From assembly GCA_963920635.1 (NCBI GenBank), contig OY987302.1, positions 39,311,500 to 39,375,499 on the forward strand: 64,000 nt of DNA, written 5' to 3'. Origin of the DNA: Pseudeuparius sepicola (taxonomy: Eukaryota > Arthropoda > Insecta > Coleoptera > Anthribidae). Below the pieces are notes generated by a model. It saw only the letters and a list, made by a program, of their open reading frames with translations. It was not told the DNA's origin and ran no database searches. Every line of letters starts with the position of its first letter. Position 1 is the first letter of the stretch. Position numbers and translations under genes: made by a program. This document shows positions 49,757 through 59,594 of this stretch, piece by piece.

Positions 49757-50725
49757 CGACTCACATTGCAAACTGCAACATCAGCTAAATATATGCTAAC
49801 GCCGCAGGTCAACAACCATGCTATGTCATCAGATTGTTTTCTGCCGAATAGCATGAAATTTGAAACCGGAAATGAAACATGATACCACGGTGTCAGATTA
49901 CAAAGGTGTCAAATTTCATGGGTTTCTTGACTCATCGATTCACATTGCAAACTGCAACATCAGCTAAATACAGGGTTAGGCAGAATGAAGTATCTATTTT
50001 CTATATACTGGTATTTATTAATGGTTAAACTTTAATCAAAAACTGAAACAAAATGTTCTTGAGTAAACATGGCAATTCTGTTTTCTGAATATCACATCAG
50101 TCAAATGACTGTGAATTTTTGAACTACATTTATTCAATAATGTAAAAAAATCTAATTTCAAATCAAGTCACCATGTGTTCCCGATACATGGCAATTTATG
50201 ACAGTTGCCAAACTGTGTGCGAGAAACGTCAGTTAAAAGCTAATCGAACTTTGGAACAACTGAAGCATAATATTCGAACCGAGATTTAACGCAATCCCAA
50301 TTGAAATGTTGCAACGAGTGAAGCAAAATGTTTGTGCTAGACTTCAGGAGTGCCAGCAGCGAGGCAGAGGTCATTTGACTGATGTGATATTGAGAAAATA
50401 GAATTTCCATGTTTACTCAAGAATATTTTGTTTCAGTTTTTGCTCAAAGTTGAACCATTAGCAAATACCAGTACATAGAAAATAGATACTTCATTCTGCC
50501 TAACCCTGTATATGCTAACGCCGCAGGTCAACAACCATGCTGTCATCAAATTGTTTTCTGTCGAATAGCATGAAATTTGAAACCGGAAATGAAACATGAC
50601 ACCACGGTGTCAGATTACAAAGGTGTCAAATTTCATGGGTTTCTTGACTCATAGACTCACATTGCAAACTGCAACATCAGCTAAATATATGCTAACGTCG
50701 CAGGTCAACAACCATGCTATGTCAT
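49757..50725 (+). repeat. Two long direct repeats (about 190 bp) split by a MITE
   Basis: The block with GCAACATCAGCTAAATATAT, GCTAACGCCGCAGGTCAACA and GAAACCGGAAATGAAACATG occurs at about 49757-49968 and again at 50511-50725, with a further partial start at 50680. In the first block the MITE sits at the TA of GCTAAATATATGC. Confidence 0.85.
49969..50510. mobile_element. Tc1/mariner-derived element with TA duplication and visible empty sites
   Basis: CAGGGTTAGGCAGAATGAAG to its inverse, with arms of about 150 bp, flanked by TA. The neighbouring repeat copies at 49786 and 50690 preserve the unoccupied site, so the insertion is certain. A remnant on the + strand near 50285-50395, with I-E-M-L-Q-R-V and L-Q-E-C-Q-Q-R, is the C-terminus of a mariner-type transposase. 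Confidence 0.92.
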
Positions 50726-50738
50726 CAGATTGGATATG

Positions 50739-50746
50739 TATAAATA
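50739..50746 (+). promoter_or_regulatory. TATA box (TATAAATA) upstream of PolB
   Basis: Located 142 bp before the PolB ATG, downstream of the direct repeats. No other TATA box lies nearer on this strand. Confidence 0.45.
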
Positions 50747-50887
50747 TTTGAAAATGGTTTAATTTTTATATTAGTCGGCGAAGAGAGAATGCAAGTGGTC
50801 GCGCAATTGGTCTAAGATTCCAAGAACCTTGTCATCAGTTTCAGAAGTAAGGTTAGAATATTTAGTTGCTCATTTAAGTAAACAAAG

Positions 50888-53800
50888 ATGCTTATAATTT
50901 CAAATAGTAACGATGAACAAGAAATCACTAAAATTACTAAAGGAATTTGTGAGAATGCTACCAAAGCCTATCAGTTATTACACATAAATCCATTACCGAT
51001 AAAAATAAATAGGTGGGTTAATTTTTCAAACAAAAATATTACTCTTTTCAATAAATGTCTTAAGAAACAAAATCTTTCGGTGGGTATTCGTCGAAAATTA
51101 CAATCTTCTTTAGGGTTGATTAAAGCATTTCGAGCCTCCATCAAGCAGTTATTAAATGAAAACTCTCATACAGGAATGGGTTTAGCTCAGGGGAAATTAG
51201 CAAAACGCATGAAGTGGGAAAATATCACCTCGGCTTTCGCGAACAGACTGCATACGAGCATAATAATCAATTTAAAACACAAAGACGTAAAGGAATTTCT
51301 AAACGACTGCTCCACAATTTTTAAATTAAAAAAATAATAAAATCTCACTCCATGATTAAAGTGAATACTTGCTTTTGTGCAGAGTTTATAAAAAAGTCTG
51401 GAGATGATAAAATTCTAGAAAATAAGTATTTTAACACCAAAAACTGTGAGATCGATTTAGGAGTAGATTTAGACTACTGGTTCAGAACGAACGTATATGA
51501 AAAAATTTTAAATTCACTCGAAGAGTTTGAAGAAGGACAAAGCGGGTATGCCCTTAACAGAATAATATCTCTTGAAGTAAATATTAACAAATATGAATTG
51601 GGCAATTGAGCTTCATCTTTCATAAGGTTACCCAAACAAATTTCTAATAGAAAGGCTTGCTTAAATATACAAAAACAAGATGGCGTGTTTTCCCTGGAGC
51701 ATAGTAGCTGGTCTATATCCGACAAACAAAAAAAACCTGTAGAACTTCTTCGTACCCTCACTATTCCGATGTTTTGAATTTAACTGGAATCCAGTTTCCA
51801 ATGACTATTCCTCAAATTGCAAAATTTGAAAAACTCAACAACATCTCAATTAATGTTTTTTTGTTTATCTCTAAACTAAAATACAAAATATAATTTCTCT
51901 GTTGTGCCCAGTCGTCTAACCAAACAGAAAGTAGACAAACACGTTAACCTCTTATTAATTCAAGCAACTAATAAAAACCTATAACACCTATAGAAAAATA
52001 CCAGCTTGCAATATGTACGTGATGTAATTCCTCGGAAAAAAGTACTTTCTCTTTCTCGGAATAAGCGCCTATGAAACGAGCACGCTGATCTCATCGGTAC
52101 TGGCGATAAAAAATTTGTAGGAAAAGTGTAATAAAGAATAGATATGAGATACATATGAGTGTATACATTTTCTTGACTACATTACCTAAGGATGTATCAA
52201 AAATCTATCTTCCTATATTTAGAGACTGCTTCTCAAAGGAAAGTGGATATTAAATTTGGGGCATAAATTAACCATTTTTAGTTGAGTTTATAACCATCTA
52301 GGTAAGTAAATTTCTTTAATTCCGAGAAAGCCAGGCCTTGTTCTATTTTCTATTCTATTCTATTTTCCTAAACTAAATTACGATAACTGGGACACCAACG
52401 ACGATGAAAATGTTGAAATAAAATATCACTACGTTTTGATAAAGGATATGTCTAGACTAATATATAAGCAATTAAATAAGCATCGGTGTAAAAAGTTTCT
52501 CTGTGACAGATGTTTAAATTACTTTCAAACGCAACAAAAGTTGGAAGAGCATACCGATGAATGTGAAAAAATGAATGAATGTAAAATAATTTTCCCTACG
52601 GAAAATATATTGAATTTAAAAACTACGTTAACAAAGAAAGCGTTCCATTTTTAATGTACTCCGATTTCAGTCCTTCTTAAAACCATATAATGATTCCCAA
52701 CGAACGCTAAAGACTGAAAAATATCAGAAGCATGAAGCGTTTAGTGCAGGATATTTCTTTAAATGCAGTTATGATGATAGTCTCTCTTATTACAAAATTT
52801 ATCGAAATACAGACTGTATGAGTTGGTTCGCAGATCAGTTGGCTGAAGTTGCCGCTGCAGTATCATCAAAATTGAAAAACGTGAAACCAATGAATCAAGT
52901 TGTAAATCTCAAGGACACTACAAAGTCATGTCATATTTGTAATAAAAATTTCCAGCTTACCGATAAGATAGTGCGAGATCATTGTCACCTGACAGGTAAC
53001 TTCAGGGGATATGCGCATAATCAATGTAATCTAAATTATACCAATTCTTTTGTAATTCCAGTTGTATTTCACAACCTCTCTGGATATGATAGTCATTTTA
53101 TAATTAGAGATTTAGCGAAGAGAAATAATGTCTCATTGCTTCCCGTAAACAAAGAACAGTATATTAGTTTCACAATATTTGATAATAATACTAATATTAG
53201 ATTTCGATTTATAGATTCCTTTAGATTTATGAGCACTCTAGTCTCAAATCTCAATGAAAGGAATTTAATAAATACCAGAAATACGTTTCGCGGTTTACCT
53301 AAAGAAAATTTCGAATTGTTAACCCGAAAAGGTATTTTCCCTTATGACTATATAGACACAATTGAAAAACTATGACAACCTTACACCCTAAAGAGAAATA
53401 TATTTTACATTATAGGAACCTAAAACAAGCTATGAATAATGGATTAGTGCTTAAAAAAATACATCGTGTTTTAAAATTCAGTCAGACACCGTGGTTGAAA
53501 CCATATATAGATGTCAATACACGACTCCGCTCGCGGGCCAAAAACGAATTTGAAAAAAATCTTTTCAAGCTAATGAATAACGCGGTCTACGGCAAAACGA
53601 TGGAGAATATAAGAAAACATCGCGTAGTCAAATTAGTTCGAAAATGGGAGGGTAGATATGGTGCAAAAAATCTAATTTCTAGTCCACACTTTAGAAGTAG
53701 AACGATCTTCGACGAATGCTTGATTAGCGTAGAATTAAACAAATCAAAAATAATTTTCAATGAACCACTCTATATTGGAGCAGCAATTCTAGAGATTTCG

Positions 53801-54361
53801 AAAACTTGTGTTTATGATTTTCATTATGGATATATGCTTCGGAAATTTCAACCGTCTGAATGTAAGCTGCTATATACCGACACGGATTCATTGATTTATG
53901 AAATACATTTCCAAGATGTGTACGAAGACGTTATAAAAAGAGATCTACATCTGTTTGATACCAGCGACTATTTAGCTGACAACCCATATAATATACCATC
54001 TGCGAATAAAAAAGTGCCGGGCCTTATGAAAGATGAGAATAACGGAAAAATCATGACTCACTTTGTCGGCTTACGTTCTAAACAATACACTTATAAAGTT
54101 CAAGGTGGATCATGCGTTAAGAAGGCTAAGGGTGTTAAATATCATGTAGTTAAACAAAAAATTCGGTTTGAAGATTATTGGCACGCCCTTCAAAATTTTA
54201 AAATTAATAGTGAAACACAACGCTGTATAAGATCTTACAACCACGATGTCTACAGCGTGGAACAGAAAAAAATCGCCCTTAATCCTTTTGATGATAAGCG
54301 ATTTTTATTAAAGCATTCTCACGACACGCTTCCTTGGGGTCATTATAGTATAATAGATTAA
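50888..54361 (+). pseudogene. Protein-primed family B DNA polymerase (Polinton PolB), copy A
   Basis: The ATG at 50888 is followed by an N-terminal unknown domain in two frames (50888-51609), a Cys finger C-D-R-C-L-N-Y (52505), a degraded exonuclease I motif in which the Glu of D-F-E is Ser (near 52660), an endonuclease-VII-like zinc motif R-D-H-C-H-L-T-G-N-F-R-G (about 52975), G-Y-D-S-H-F-I, then motif B N-A-V-Y-G-K-T (53577) and motif C Y-T-D-T-D-S (53876), ending L-P-W-G-H-Y. At 53372 the sequence jumps from the TPR1 region straight to M-T-T-L-H-P-K-E-K-Y. Some 250 residues including palm motif A are absent compared with copy B. An extra about 400 bp without homology lies at 51960-52370. 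Confidence 0.93.
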
Positions 54362-54521
54362 CACCACTTTTTTACTTTCCGAGCAACTATTTAGAAGCAG
54401 AATATCTTACTTAGCTTTACTATTCTCACGATTTGTATTACTGTTTTAGAAGCAGAATATCTTACTTACCTTTAGTATTCGCACGATTTTTATTACTGTT
54501 TGTATGTATATATGTTTAAGA

Positions 54522-54556
54522 AATAAAAAACATTTATATTTTTATATTGTTTTATT
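54522..54556. terminator. Overlapping convergent polyadenylation signals after PolB
   Basis: AATAAA at 54522-54527 (+) and TTTATT at 54551-54556 (AATAAA on -) serve PolB and the gene at 54613-55167. The same layout occurs in remnants B. About 140 bp before them, ATTTAGAAGCAGAATATCTT is tandemly duplicated. Confidence 0.65.
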
Positions 54557-54612
54557 TCAAAAATACCTTCTGTTATACAAGTCAATTAAAAACTCTACTA
54601 AAATTAAAAAAT

Positions 54613-55167
54613 TCAATTCAACATGTAATTACATCTAAACAAAAGCATATTTACTGTATCTAAAAAGTTTAAATATTGTTCGCAAATATTTAGTTTTAAC
54701 ATTACATCGATTTTAGAAGAAATTATCTTATCGAGGCTTATTAATTCTAAAATATCTGAATGAGAAAAGTAGCAGTCGACGCCCTCCTTTGAAAGCATAG
54801 CAACTTTTAATCCATTGACTCTAATCATTGTATTAATTCTAACATTTTCATTGGATACAAATCTCCTCAATATGGCAGACGAATTAGGTTTATTGAAAAA
54901 ATCTTCGACGCATCCTGTCAAAATTAGAATTAGCTCGTTCCATTCGAGGCGATCTAATAAAATATTAGCGAAACCTTGCGTATCTAGGTGGTTAACAATC
55001 TTGATAGCTGGAGTGAAATATCGTGCGGCGCTTAATCCACAATGAACAGTAAACACATGATTGGGCTTCAACACAAAGCACATATTTAGAATAAGATCAT
55101 CATCGTTGGCAGCATCTACAGATGTTGTATCTTCACTAAATTCAGAAGCGTAAGCACTGTCACTCAT
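54613..55167 (-). CDS. Polinton protein convergent with PolB, 184 residues, unknown function
   Basis: The ATG at 55167 opens a complete frame. After an acidic Ser/Asp/Glu-rich N-terminus (residues 1-25) come V-F-T-V-H-C-G, a F-T-P-A-I-K-I-V-N-H-L-D block, R-L-E-W, and a Leu-rich helical C-terminus. The homologous gene in remnants B has the same position relative to PolB, so the pairing is a stable trait of this Polinton lineage. No catalytic motif is visible. Confidence 0.8.
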   Translation of the reverse strand: MSDSAYASEFSEDTTSVDAANDDDLILNMCFVLKPNHVFTVHCGLSAARYFTPAIKIVNHLDTQGFANILLDRLEWNELILILTGCVEDFFNKPNSSAILRRFVSNENVRINTMIRVNGLKVAMLSKEGVDCYFSHSDILELISLDKIISSKIDVMLKLNICEQYLNFLDTVNMLLFRCNYMLN

Positions 55168-55249
55168 TTTTAAAATATTCGAACTGCTACTGTAGATATT
55201 TCTTGAAGGTAACTAGTATTTTTTATGTAGCTGTCTCTTATAGTATACT

Positions 55250-55340
55250 CCCCTCCACTCTATCCCTTCTACTCTACCCCCTCCACTCTACCCCCTCTAC
55301 TCTACCCCCTCCCATCTACCCCCTCTACTCTACCTCCTCT
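55250..55340. repeat. CT-rich tandem repeat (CTCTACCCCCTC)
   Basis: About seven imperfect 12-15 bp units of CTCTACCCCCTC lie between the unknown gene and the integrase, just upstream of the former's start. Confidence 0.85.
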
Positions 55341-55408
55341 AAATTTTTACAAAACGTTATTGCTATCTATCCACGAGTCGTGAGATTTGTCAAGACCAAG
55401 CCAACGAA

Positions 55409-56272
55409 CTAAAACTTTTTTCCTTTCTTACGTAACACTTTTTCAACTAGATAGACGTCGGGATTAACCATTTTCTGTAGTTCTTCAGCGTAGAATCCAC
55501 CCTTTATGGGACTTCCGTTCATATCTTCAAGCAAATATGTTGCGGGATTGGTGATTTGAACCCTCACAATTTTAAATAATTCAGTAGTCCAGTTGGGGGT
55601 ATAACCATTGTTAAAAACGTGCTTCATTTTGTTGATCCTAACTATATCACCAACATTAAATTTTCTATTACCACAAGTCTTCAAGTGACTATAGACGTTT
55701 TTTAATAACCGCTTTTCGCAACTTTTGCTTACATCTTTAGGTTTCATTCGTGTAGTGCGATGTTTTTGACTATTATAATCATCTCTCAAGGTAGGCAATA
55801 CATCGATCCATCTATATTTTCCGCTCAAACTGAAAAATTTAAAAAGCTTTTCCTTCAAAGTACGTATCACTCTTTCAACAATGGCAGCTTTCTTGACGCT
55901 AAATGTGCTATAGTGATTAATGTTATACGCTCCCATCAACTGTTTGAAATGAGTGTTGTAAAATGCCTTTCCGTGATCAGTTTGAAGGTTTTTCGAACTT
56001 TTAAGGATCTCTGCAAACGCTCTCGTAACCTCTTCTCCAGTTTTCGTTTTCAACGGTTTACACCAAACAAATTTTGAGAAAGCATCAATAACGACAAGTA
56101 TAAACTTAAAATTTCTATTATAGGATTTATACTGATCAAGTTGTCCAAGATCGGCTTGCCAGAGATCGTCCAGCCCTTTGATGATAGTTCGTCGTCGAGT
56201 ATAATTTTTGCGTGCAGGCTTATGAAGCTCTTGAACTATTTGAATTTTTTCTTTTGAGTGATTGGAGATCAT
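55409..56272 (-). CDS. Polinton integrase (retroviral type, rve family)
   Basis: This 287-residue DDE enzyme inserts the element into host DNA and is related to retroviral and Gypsy integrases. The ATG at 56272 overlaps the stop of the preceding gene (ATGA). The catalytic residues are Asp41 in W-Q-A-D-L, Asp99 in L-Q-T-D-H-G and Glu133 in I-V-E-R. I-D-A-F-S-K-F and H-Y-S-T-F-S blocks are typical of the Polinton branch. The C-terminus (W-T-T-E-L-F-K-I-V to E-E-L-Q-K) is an SH3/chromodomain-like tail. No zinc-binding N-terminal domain is visible in frame. The frame is complete and probably the best preserved enzyme of the element. Confidence 0.93.
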   Translation of the reverse strand: MISNHSKEKIQIVQELHKPARKNYTRRRTIIKGLDDLWQADLGQLDQYKSYNRNFKFILVVIDAFSKFVWCKPLKTKTGEEVTRAFAEILKSSKNLQTDHGKAFYNTHFKQLMGAYNINHYSTFSVKKAAIVERVIRTLKEKLFKFFSLSGKYRWIDVLPTLRDDYNSQKHRTTRMKPKDVSKSCEKRLLKNVYSHLKTCGNRKFNVGDIVRINKMKHVFNNGYTPNWTTELFKIVRVQITNPATYLLEDMNGSPIKGGFYAEELQKMVNPDVYLVEKVLRKKGKKF

Positions 56273-56792
56273 GTCGATTTCTTTTGAGACGATCCTTTTG
56301 CATCCAGACTATTAAGTATGGCAGTTAGTTTTTTGTAGTCGCTATTTAGCGAATCAAGTTGAATGGATATTGATTTTAAACGATTTTGATATTCTATATT
56401 CAAATTAGTGATTTGAGTCTGCAGGGATGTCACTTTCTGGTCAATCACGGAAGTTTTTTCAACGTTTTTATTAAGTAGCGTCGTGTTATCGGTTGACGTC
56501 GAAGGTGAACTCAATACTATCTTATTCAAGCTCGAAATCTTTTTATCGAAATTGCTTGTAAAGATCTTAGAGATATTTTGAAATTTTTCATCGATCGAAT
56601 TCATTATAGAAGTATAGCTATCCACTATTTTTTTGTTGCGGCGTCGCCACCTTCAGTCGGTACTTCAACGTTGCACAATTTACGGTTTTGAAGATCGTAG
56701 TCTCCTTTGGTTACCGCTAACAAATTCTGAGTACGAAAAACTTTGACTTCGTTAGGCGCTTTGGAAGAACGTCCGAACTTGTTAAAGCTCAT
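56269..56792 (-). CDS. Fibre-like coiled-coil protein, in two frames joined at an A7 run
   Basis: The likely start M-S-F-N-K-F-G at 56792 leads through L-Q-N-R-K-L-C-N-V and P-T-E-G-G-D-A-A-T-K-K, a motif also found in phage and virus tail or fibre proteins. A TAG then follows directly after seven A residues. In the -1 frame the sequence continues V-D-S-Y-T and a Ser/Asn/Ile/Leu-rich region with heptad periodicity (long coiled coil) to 56269. Either the A7 run lost a base or frameshifting occurs there. In this virion gene cluster a fibre or spike role is a reasonable inference. Confidence 0.6.
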
Positions 56793-56826
56793 TTTGATAC
56801 TAAACACGTTTTGTGCATCTATCTGA

Positions 56827-57868
56827 TTAATTAGCTTCTTTGAGCTCATTTATTATTGCTACAATTTCGTTGTCATTCGATGTATTGCCTGCGTTTTTAG
56901 ATGCCACGAGCAATTTTAAATGGTCAACTAATTCATTGGCATCATCCCAATAAACGTATTCTATGTTTTTTTTTATTGAAAATCCAATGCATCCCGAGTA
57001 CCCGAGCCAGATATTGTATTTGCACGGGGCCTCGATTTAGATGTTGAAGTCGTAACGAAAGGTTTTATGATGTCAATATACTTTGAACGATTTGTGCCTT
57101 TCAGTCTTCCAAGAGTATTTAGGTGAACTTCGGTATTAACTAAAATGTCTATACCTATCGTTCTCCTCTTTAGTAGTTATACGTGGATTATCGTAGAAAA
57201 TTAAATCGTAGAGTCCCTCGGTACCTTTATAGCGGTGTCCATCAATCAAAATGTCTCCGCTACTTTTATCGAAGTCCATAACTTTTTTTCCTAGCGTCCA
57301 TTGTGACTGTGACGCATTGTAAAGGGGTCCTAAACCGGATCAATTTTTGGAAGTTTTTCATTGTGGTCTAAAATGTACTTCTTAGCTATTTCGGGATAGG
57401 CATCCAAGTACTCCTCCAAAACCTCCGGTCGAAATGTACTCATGTTTAATGATTCGTTGAAAACGGTATCGTTATCAGTTGGTACGGTAGCTTCATAATG
57501 TGACTCATTGAGGGATTGTTGCTTGTTTCTATTAATGCTTGCTATTAACTTATCGAATTTCTTGCTGATTCTATCCTCAACGTTTTCTTCCTCCTTTTTC
57601 TCGACGCTTCCTTCCTTTTTCTCAACCTTACATAAACCATCATTATCTCTTTTGAGTTCAAACTTCATGTTTTCCGCTCTTTCATTTTTATTTTTTTCAA
57701 TTTTTTTAATAGATTTGGTAATAGGTTGAAATACCTTCTCCAAGACCTCATCTTCTTCAAACCTAACTAATTTTAAAGCCGTATAGTTTTTCCTGATAGA
57801 GCGAGTAAGATCTTTATTTTTTTTGAGCGATGGGCTTCAGCAATTTGCTCGTGAGATGTTAACGGCAT
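56827..57868 (-). pseudogene. Conserved Polinton protein of unknown function, frameshifted
   Basis: The ATG at 57868 (M-P-L-T-S-H-E) leads into a region with K-N-Y-T-A-L-K-L and F-Q-P-I-T-K-S (57743 onward), a Lys/Glu-rich low-complexity helix, then S-Q-W-T-L-G-K-K-V-M-D-F and I-L-I-D-G-H-R-Y-K-G-T-E-G-L-Y-D-L (about 57290-57220). The C-terminal Y-W-D-D-A-N-E-L-V block comes near 56940. These blocks occur in this order in many insect Polinton genes, from memory of the family. At least four frame changes separate them. Function unknown; it lies between fibre-like and ATPase genes. Confidence 0.7.
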
Positions 57869-57901
57869 ATCGTCATATGCGCTAATGATCCGTAGAAGCT
57901 A

Positions 57902-58390
57902 TTATCCAGACCTTATATATTTGTCGAATCCCTGTCGATAACGTCCCTCGTTTATGCTAAAGTCTTTCACGATTAACAAAGAGCCATAATTATCATTCCA
58001 ACACTGGCGACGTATATCTTTAAGCTGTTCGAAGGTTAGGTCAGGGGACACGTGCTCTTCATACACGTGTCTGAGATTTGTCTCATCCTGCTTAAAAAGT
58101 ACTATAAAGATGCAGTTATCTCGAATCAACTGCTTGGGTATCTTGGAGTAAGTCTGGCAAAGATACACCGCGTCATTACCCTTATGTCTGCACATAGAAT
58201 AATACTCCCTGATTTTATTTTGCTTGTCGCAAGCCACATCGTCGAAAACAATGAGGGAATTTTCTCGAGCATCAGATGGATCTATTACATCATCGCTGGC
58301 TTTGAATGGAAAATATCCGATACAACCAATATTTTTTAGAACATCTTGTAGTAGCCGATATTTTTCCTGATAGAGCGATTTGCTATATAC
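57902..58390 (-). pseudogene. Packaging ATPase (FtsK/HerA type), N-terminally truncated
   Basis: Genome-packaging ATPases of Polintons pump DNA into capsids. The open frame begins near 58390 and contains Walker B (S-L-I-V-F-D-D-V, about 58268), the C-R-H-K-G-N-D-A-V-Y-L-C-Q-T-Y block with a sensor Gln, and the C-terminal region ending at 57902. No ATG and no Walker A (P-loop) can be found upstream: the sequence passes into TCGT tandem repeats. The enzyme is therefore dead. Confidence 0.8.
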
Positions 58391-58487
58391 CTACACGTTT
58401 TCAAATTTCATTTAACCATTTAGGTTAAATATTAAAGTTAAAAGTGCGTTTATTTTTCCACAATCCGACAAAGATGCGTCAGTATTT

Positions 58488-58720
58488 ATAGTTTCAAGTC
58501 GCTTTGAGTCGTCTAGTCGTTTTTAGAGTCGTTTAGTCGTTTTTAGAGTCATTTTTCGAGTCGTCTAGTCGTTTTTAGAGTCGTTTAGTCGTTTTAGAGT
58601 CGTTTTTCGAGTCGTTTAGTCGTTTTTAGAGTCGTTTTTTCAGTCGTCTAGTCGTTTTTCCGAGTCGTCTAGTCGTTTGTACAAGTCGTCTAGTCGTTTT
58701 TTGAGACGCTTATACGCTTT
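58488..58720. repeat. Tandem repeat of GAGTCGTCTAGTCGTTTTTA
   Basis: About a dozen units of 17-20 bp, GAGTCGTTTAGTCGTTTTTA and variants. The array lies where the N-terminal half of the ATPase gene should be. Confidence 0.9.
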
Positions 58721-58798
58721 AAGCTTTTTCTTGGTAGGATAAGGGGCAGTCAAAACTGAACATTGTTGTAATTTTTATTATTGAAAAATACAATGTTT

Positions 58799-59299
58799 TC
58801 ATGCAAGGTATGTCCTCATTTTATTCCATATAACTTGTCTACACAACGGGCACCTATTTATTGATGTTGAACATTCCATACAAAAAACTAAATGCCCGCA
58901 AGGAGACAATAATACCTCTATGGGGTTAGAGAAACAAATTTTACATAAAATTTTTTCTTCATCTTTACAAGTTTGCTCAGTTTGAGAATAAGCATCAACT
59001 TTTTGAGTCCACACCTCATCTTCGGGAACGGCATTCGGGCGAATTTCAGGTAATTCCGTATTACCTTGTAACACAAAGGGACAGTTCGGAGACCATCTTG
59101 CGTGATCGAGCATAGGATTATCTTCAGGTTCCCAATGATATCCTTCGATATGACAGTATGGACACTCAACCACATCTTCGTTATTTTTATAGAAAAAACC
59201 AGCTTCCGCCAGTTTTTGCCCCGGAATCACACTACTTGATGGCCAAGACTCAAACGATTTGAGTCTGTCATCAATATTTTTAAATGACACTAGTTCCAT
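58799..59299 (-). CDS. IAP-like protein: one BIR domain and a RING finger
   Basis: This intact 166-residue protein starts at ATG 59299. The BIR domain (residues about 10-78) has the zinc ligands Cys46, Cys49, His66 and Cys73 in the usual C-x2-C-x16-H-x6-C spacing. The C-terminal C3HC4 RING has Cys119, Cys122, Cys134, His136, Cys140, Cys143, Cys150 and Cys153. In insects and baculoviruses such proteins bind caspases or IAP antagonists through the BIR and ubiquitinate them through the RING. Two-BIR forms are commoner; a single-BIR form is shorter than DIAP1 or baculovirus IAPs. It lies between ATPase and virion genes, on their strand, with its own TATA box, so it is element cargo and not a host gene hit by insertion. 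Anti-apoptotic activity is inferred. Confidence 0.92.
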   Translation of the reverse strand: MELVSFKNIDDRLKSFESWPSSSVIPGQKLAEAGFFYKNNEDVVECPYCHIEGYHWEPEDNPMLDHARWSPNCPFVLQGNTELPEIRPNAVPEDEVWTQKVDAYSQTEQTCKDEEKILCKICFSNPIEVLLSPCGHLVFCMECSTSINRCPLCRQVIWNKMRTYLA

Positions 59300-59350
59300 T
59301 TTTTAATACACGATTCGCGTACTACTGGCTAGAGATTCCGCAGATCGTTA

Positions 59351-59360
59351 TTTATATATA
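59351..59360 (-). promoter_or_regulatory. TATA box of the BIR-RING gene
   Basis: TATATATAAA on the - strand, 52 bp before the ATG, giving an expected leader of about 20-25 bases. Confidence 0.65.
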
Positions 59361-59371
59361 AGTATTGTTGG

Positions 59372-59490
59372 AGGGGGAAGTGCTGAGTTCATTTGTTATC
59401 AAATTTCAAGTGTAAGGTGAAATATGAGGAGGGGTAGTGTCGAGTTCATTTGTTATCAAATTTCAAGTGTAAGGTGAAATATGAAACAAC
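59372..59490. repeat. 63 bp tandem duplication
   Basis: GAGTTCATTTGTTATCAAAT and the following AGTGTAAGGTGAAATATGA appear twice in succession, upstream of the BIR-RING TATA box and beyond the 3' end of the next gene. Confidence 0.9.
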
Positions 59491-59594
59491 AATTAAAAAT
59501 TGCTTTGCTTTATTTTTAACATTTTTTAGATATTACATTCTACACTTAAATATACTAAAAAACATTTTTTCGTTTACTCCTTCCACCCTTATGA

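Noticed and set aside
55203..55412. Ser/Pro/Tyr-rich open frame on the + strand
   Set aside because: It is created by the CTCTACCCCCTC tandem repeat upstream of the integrase.
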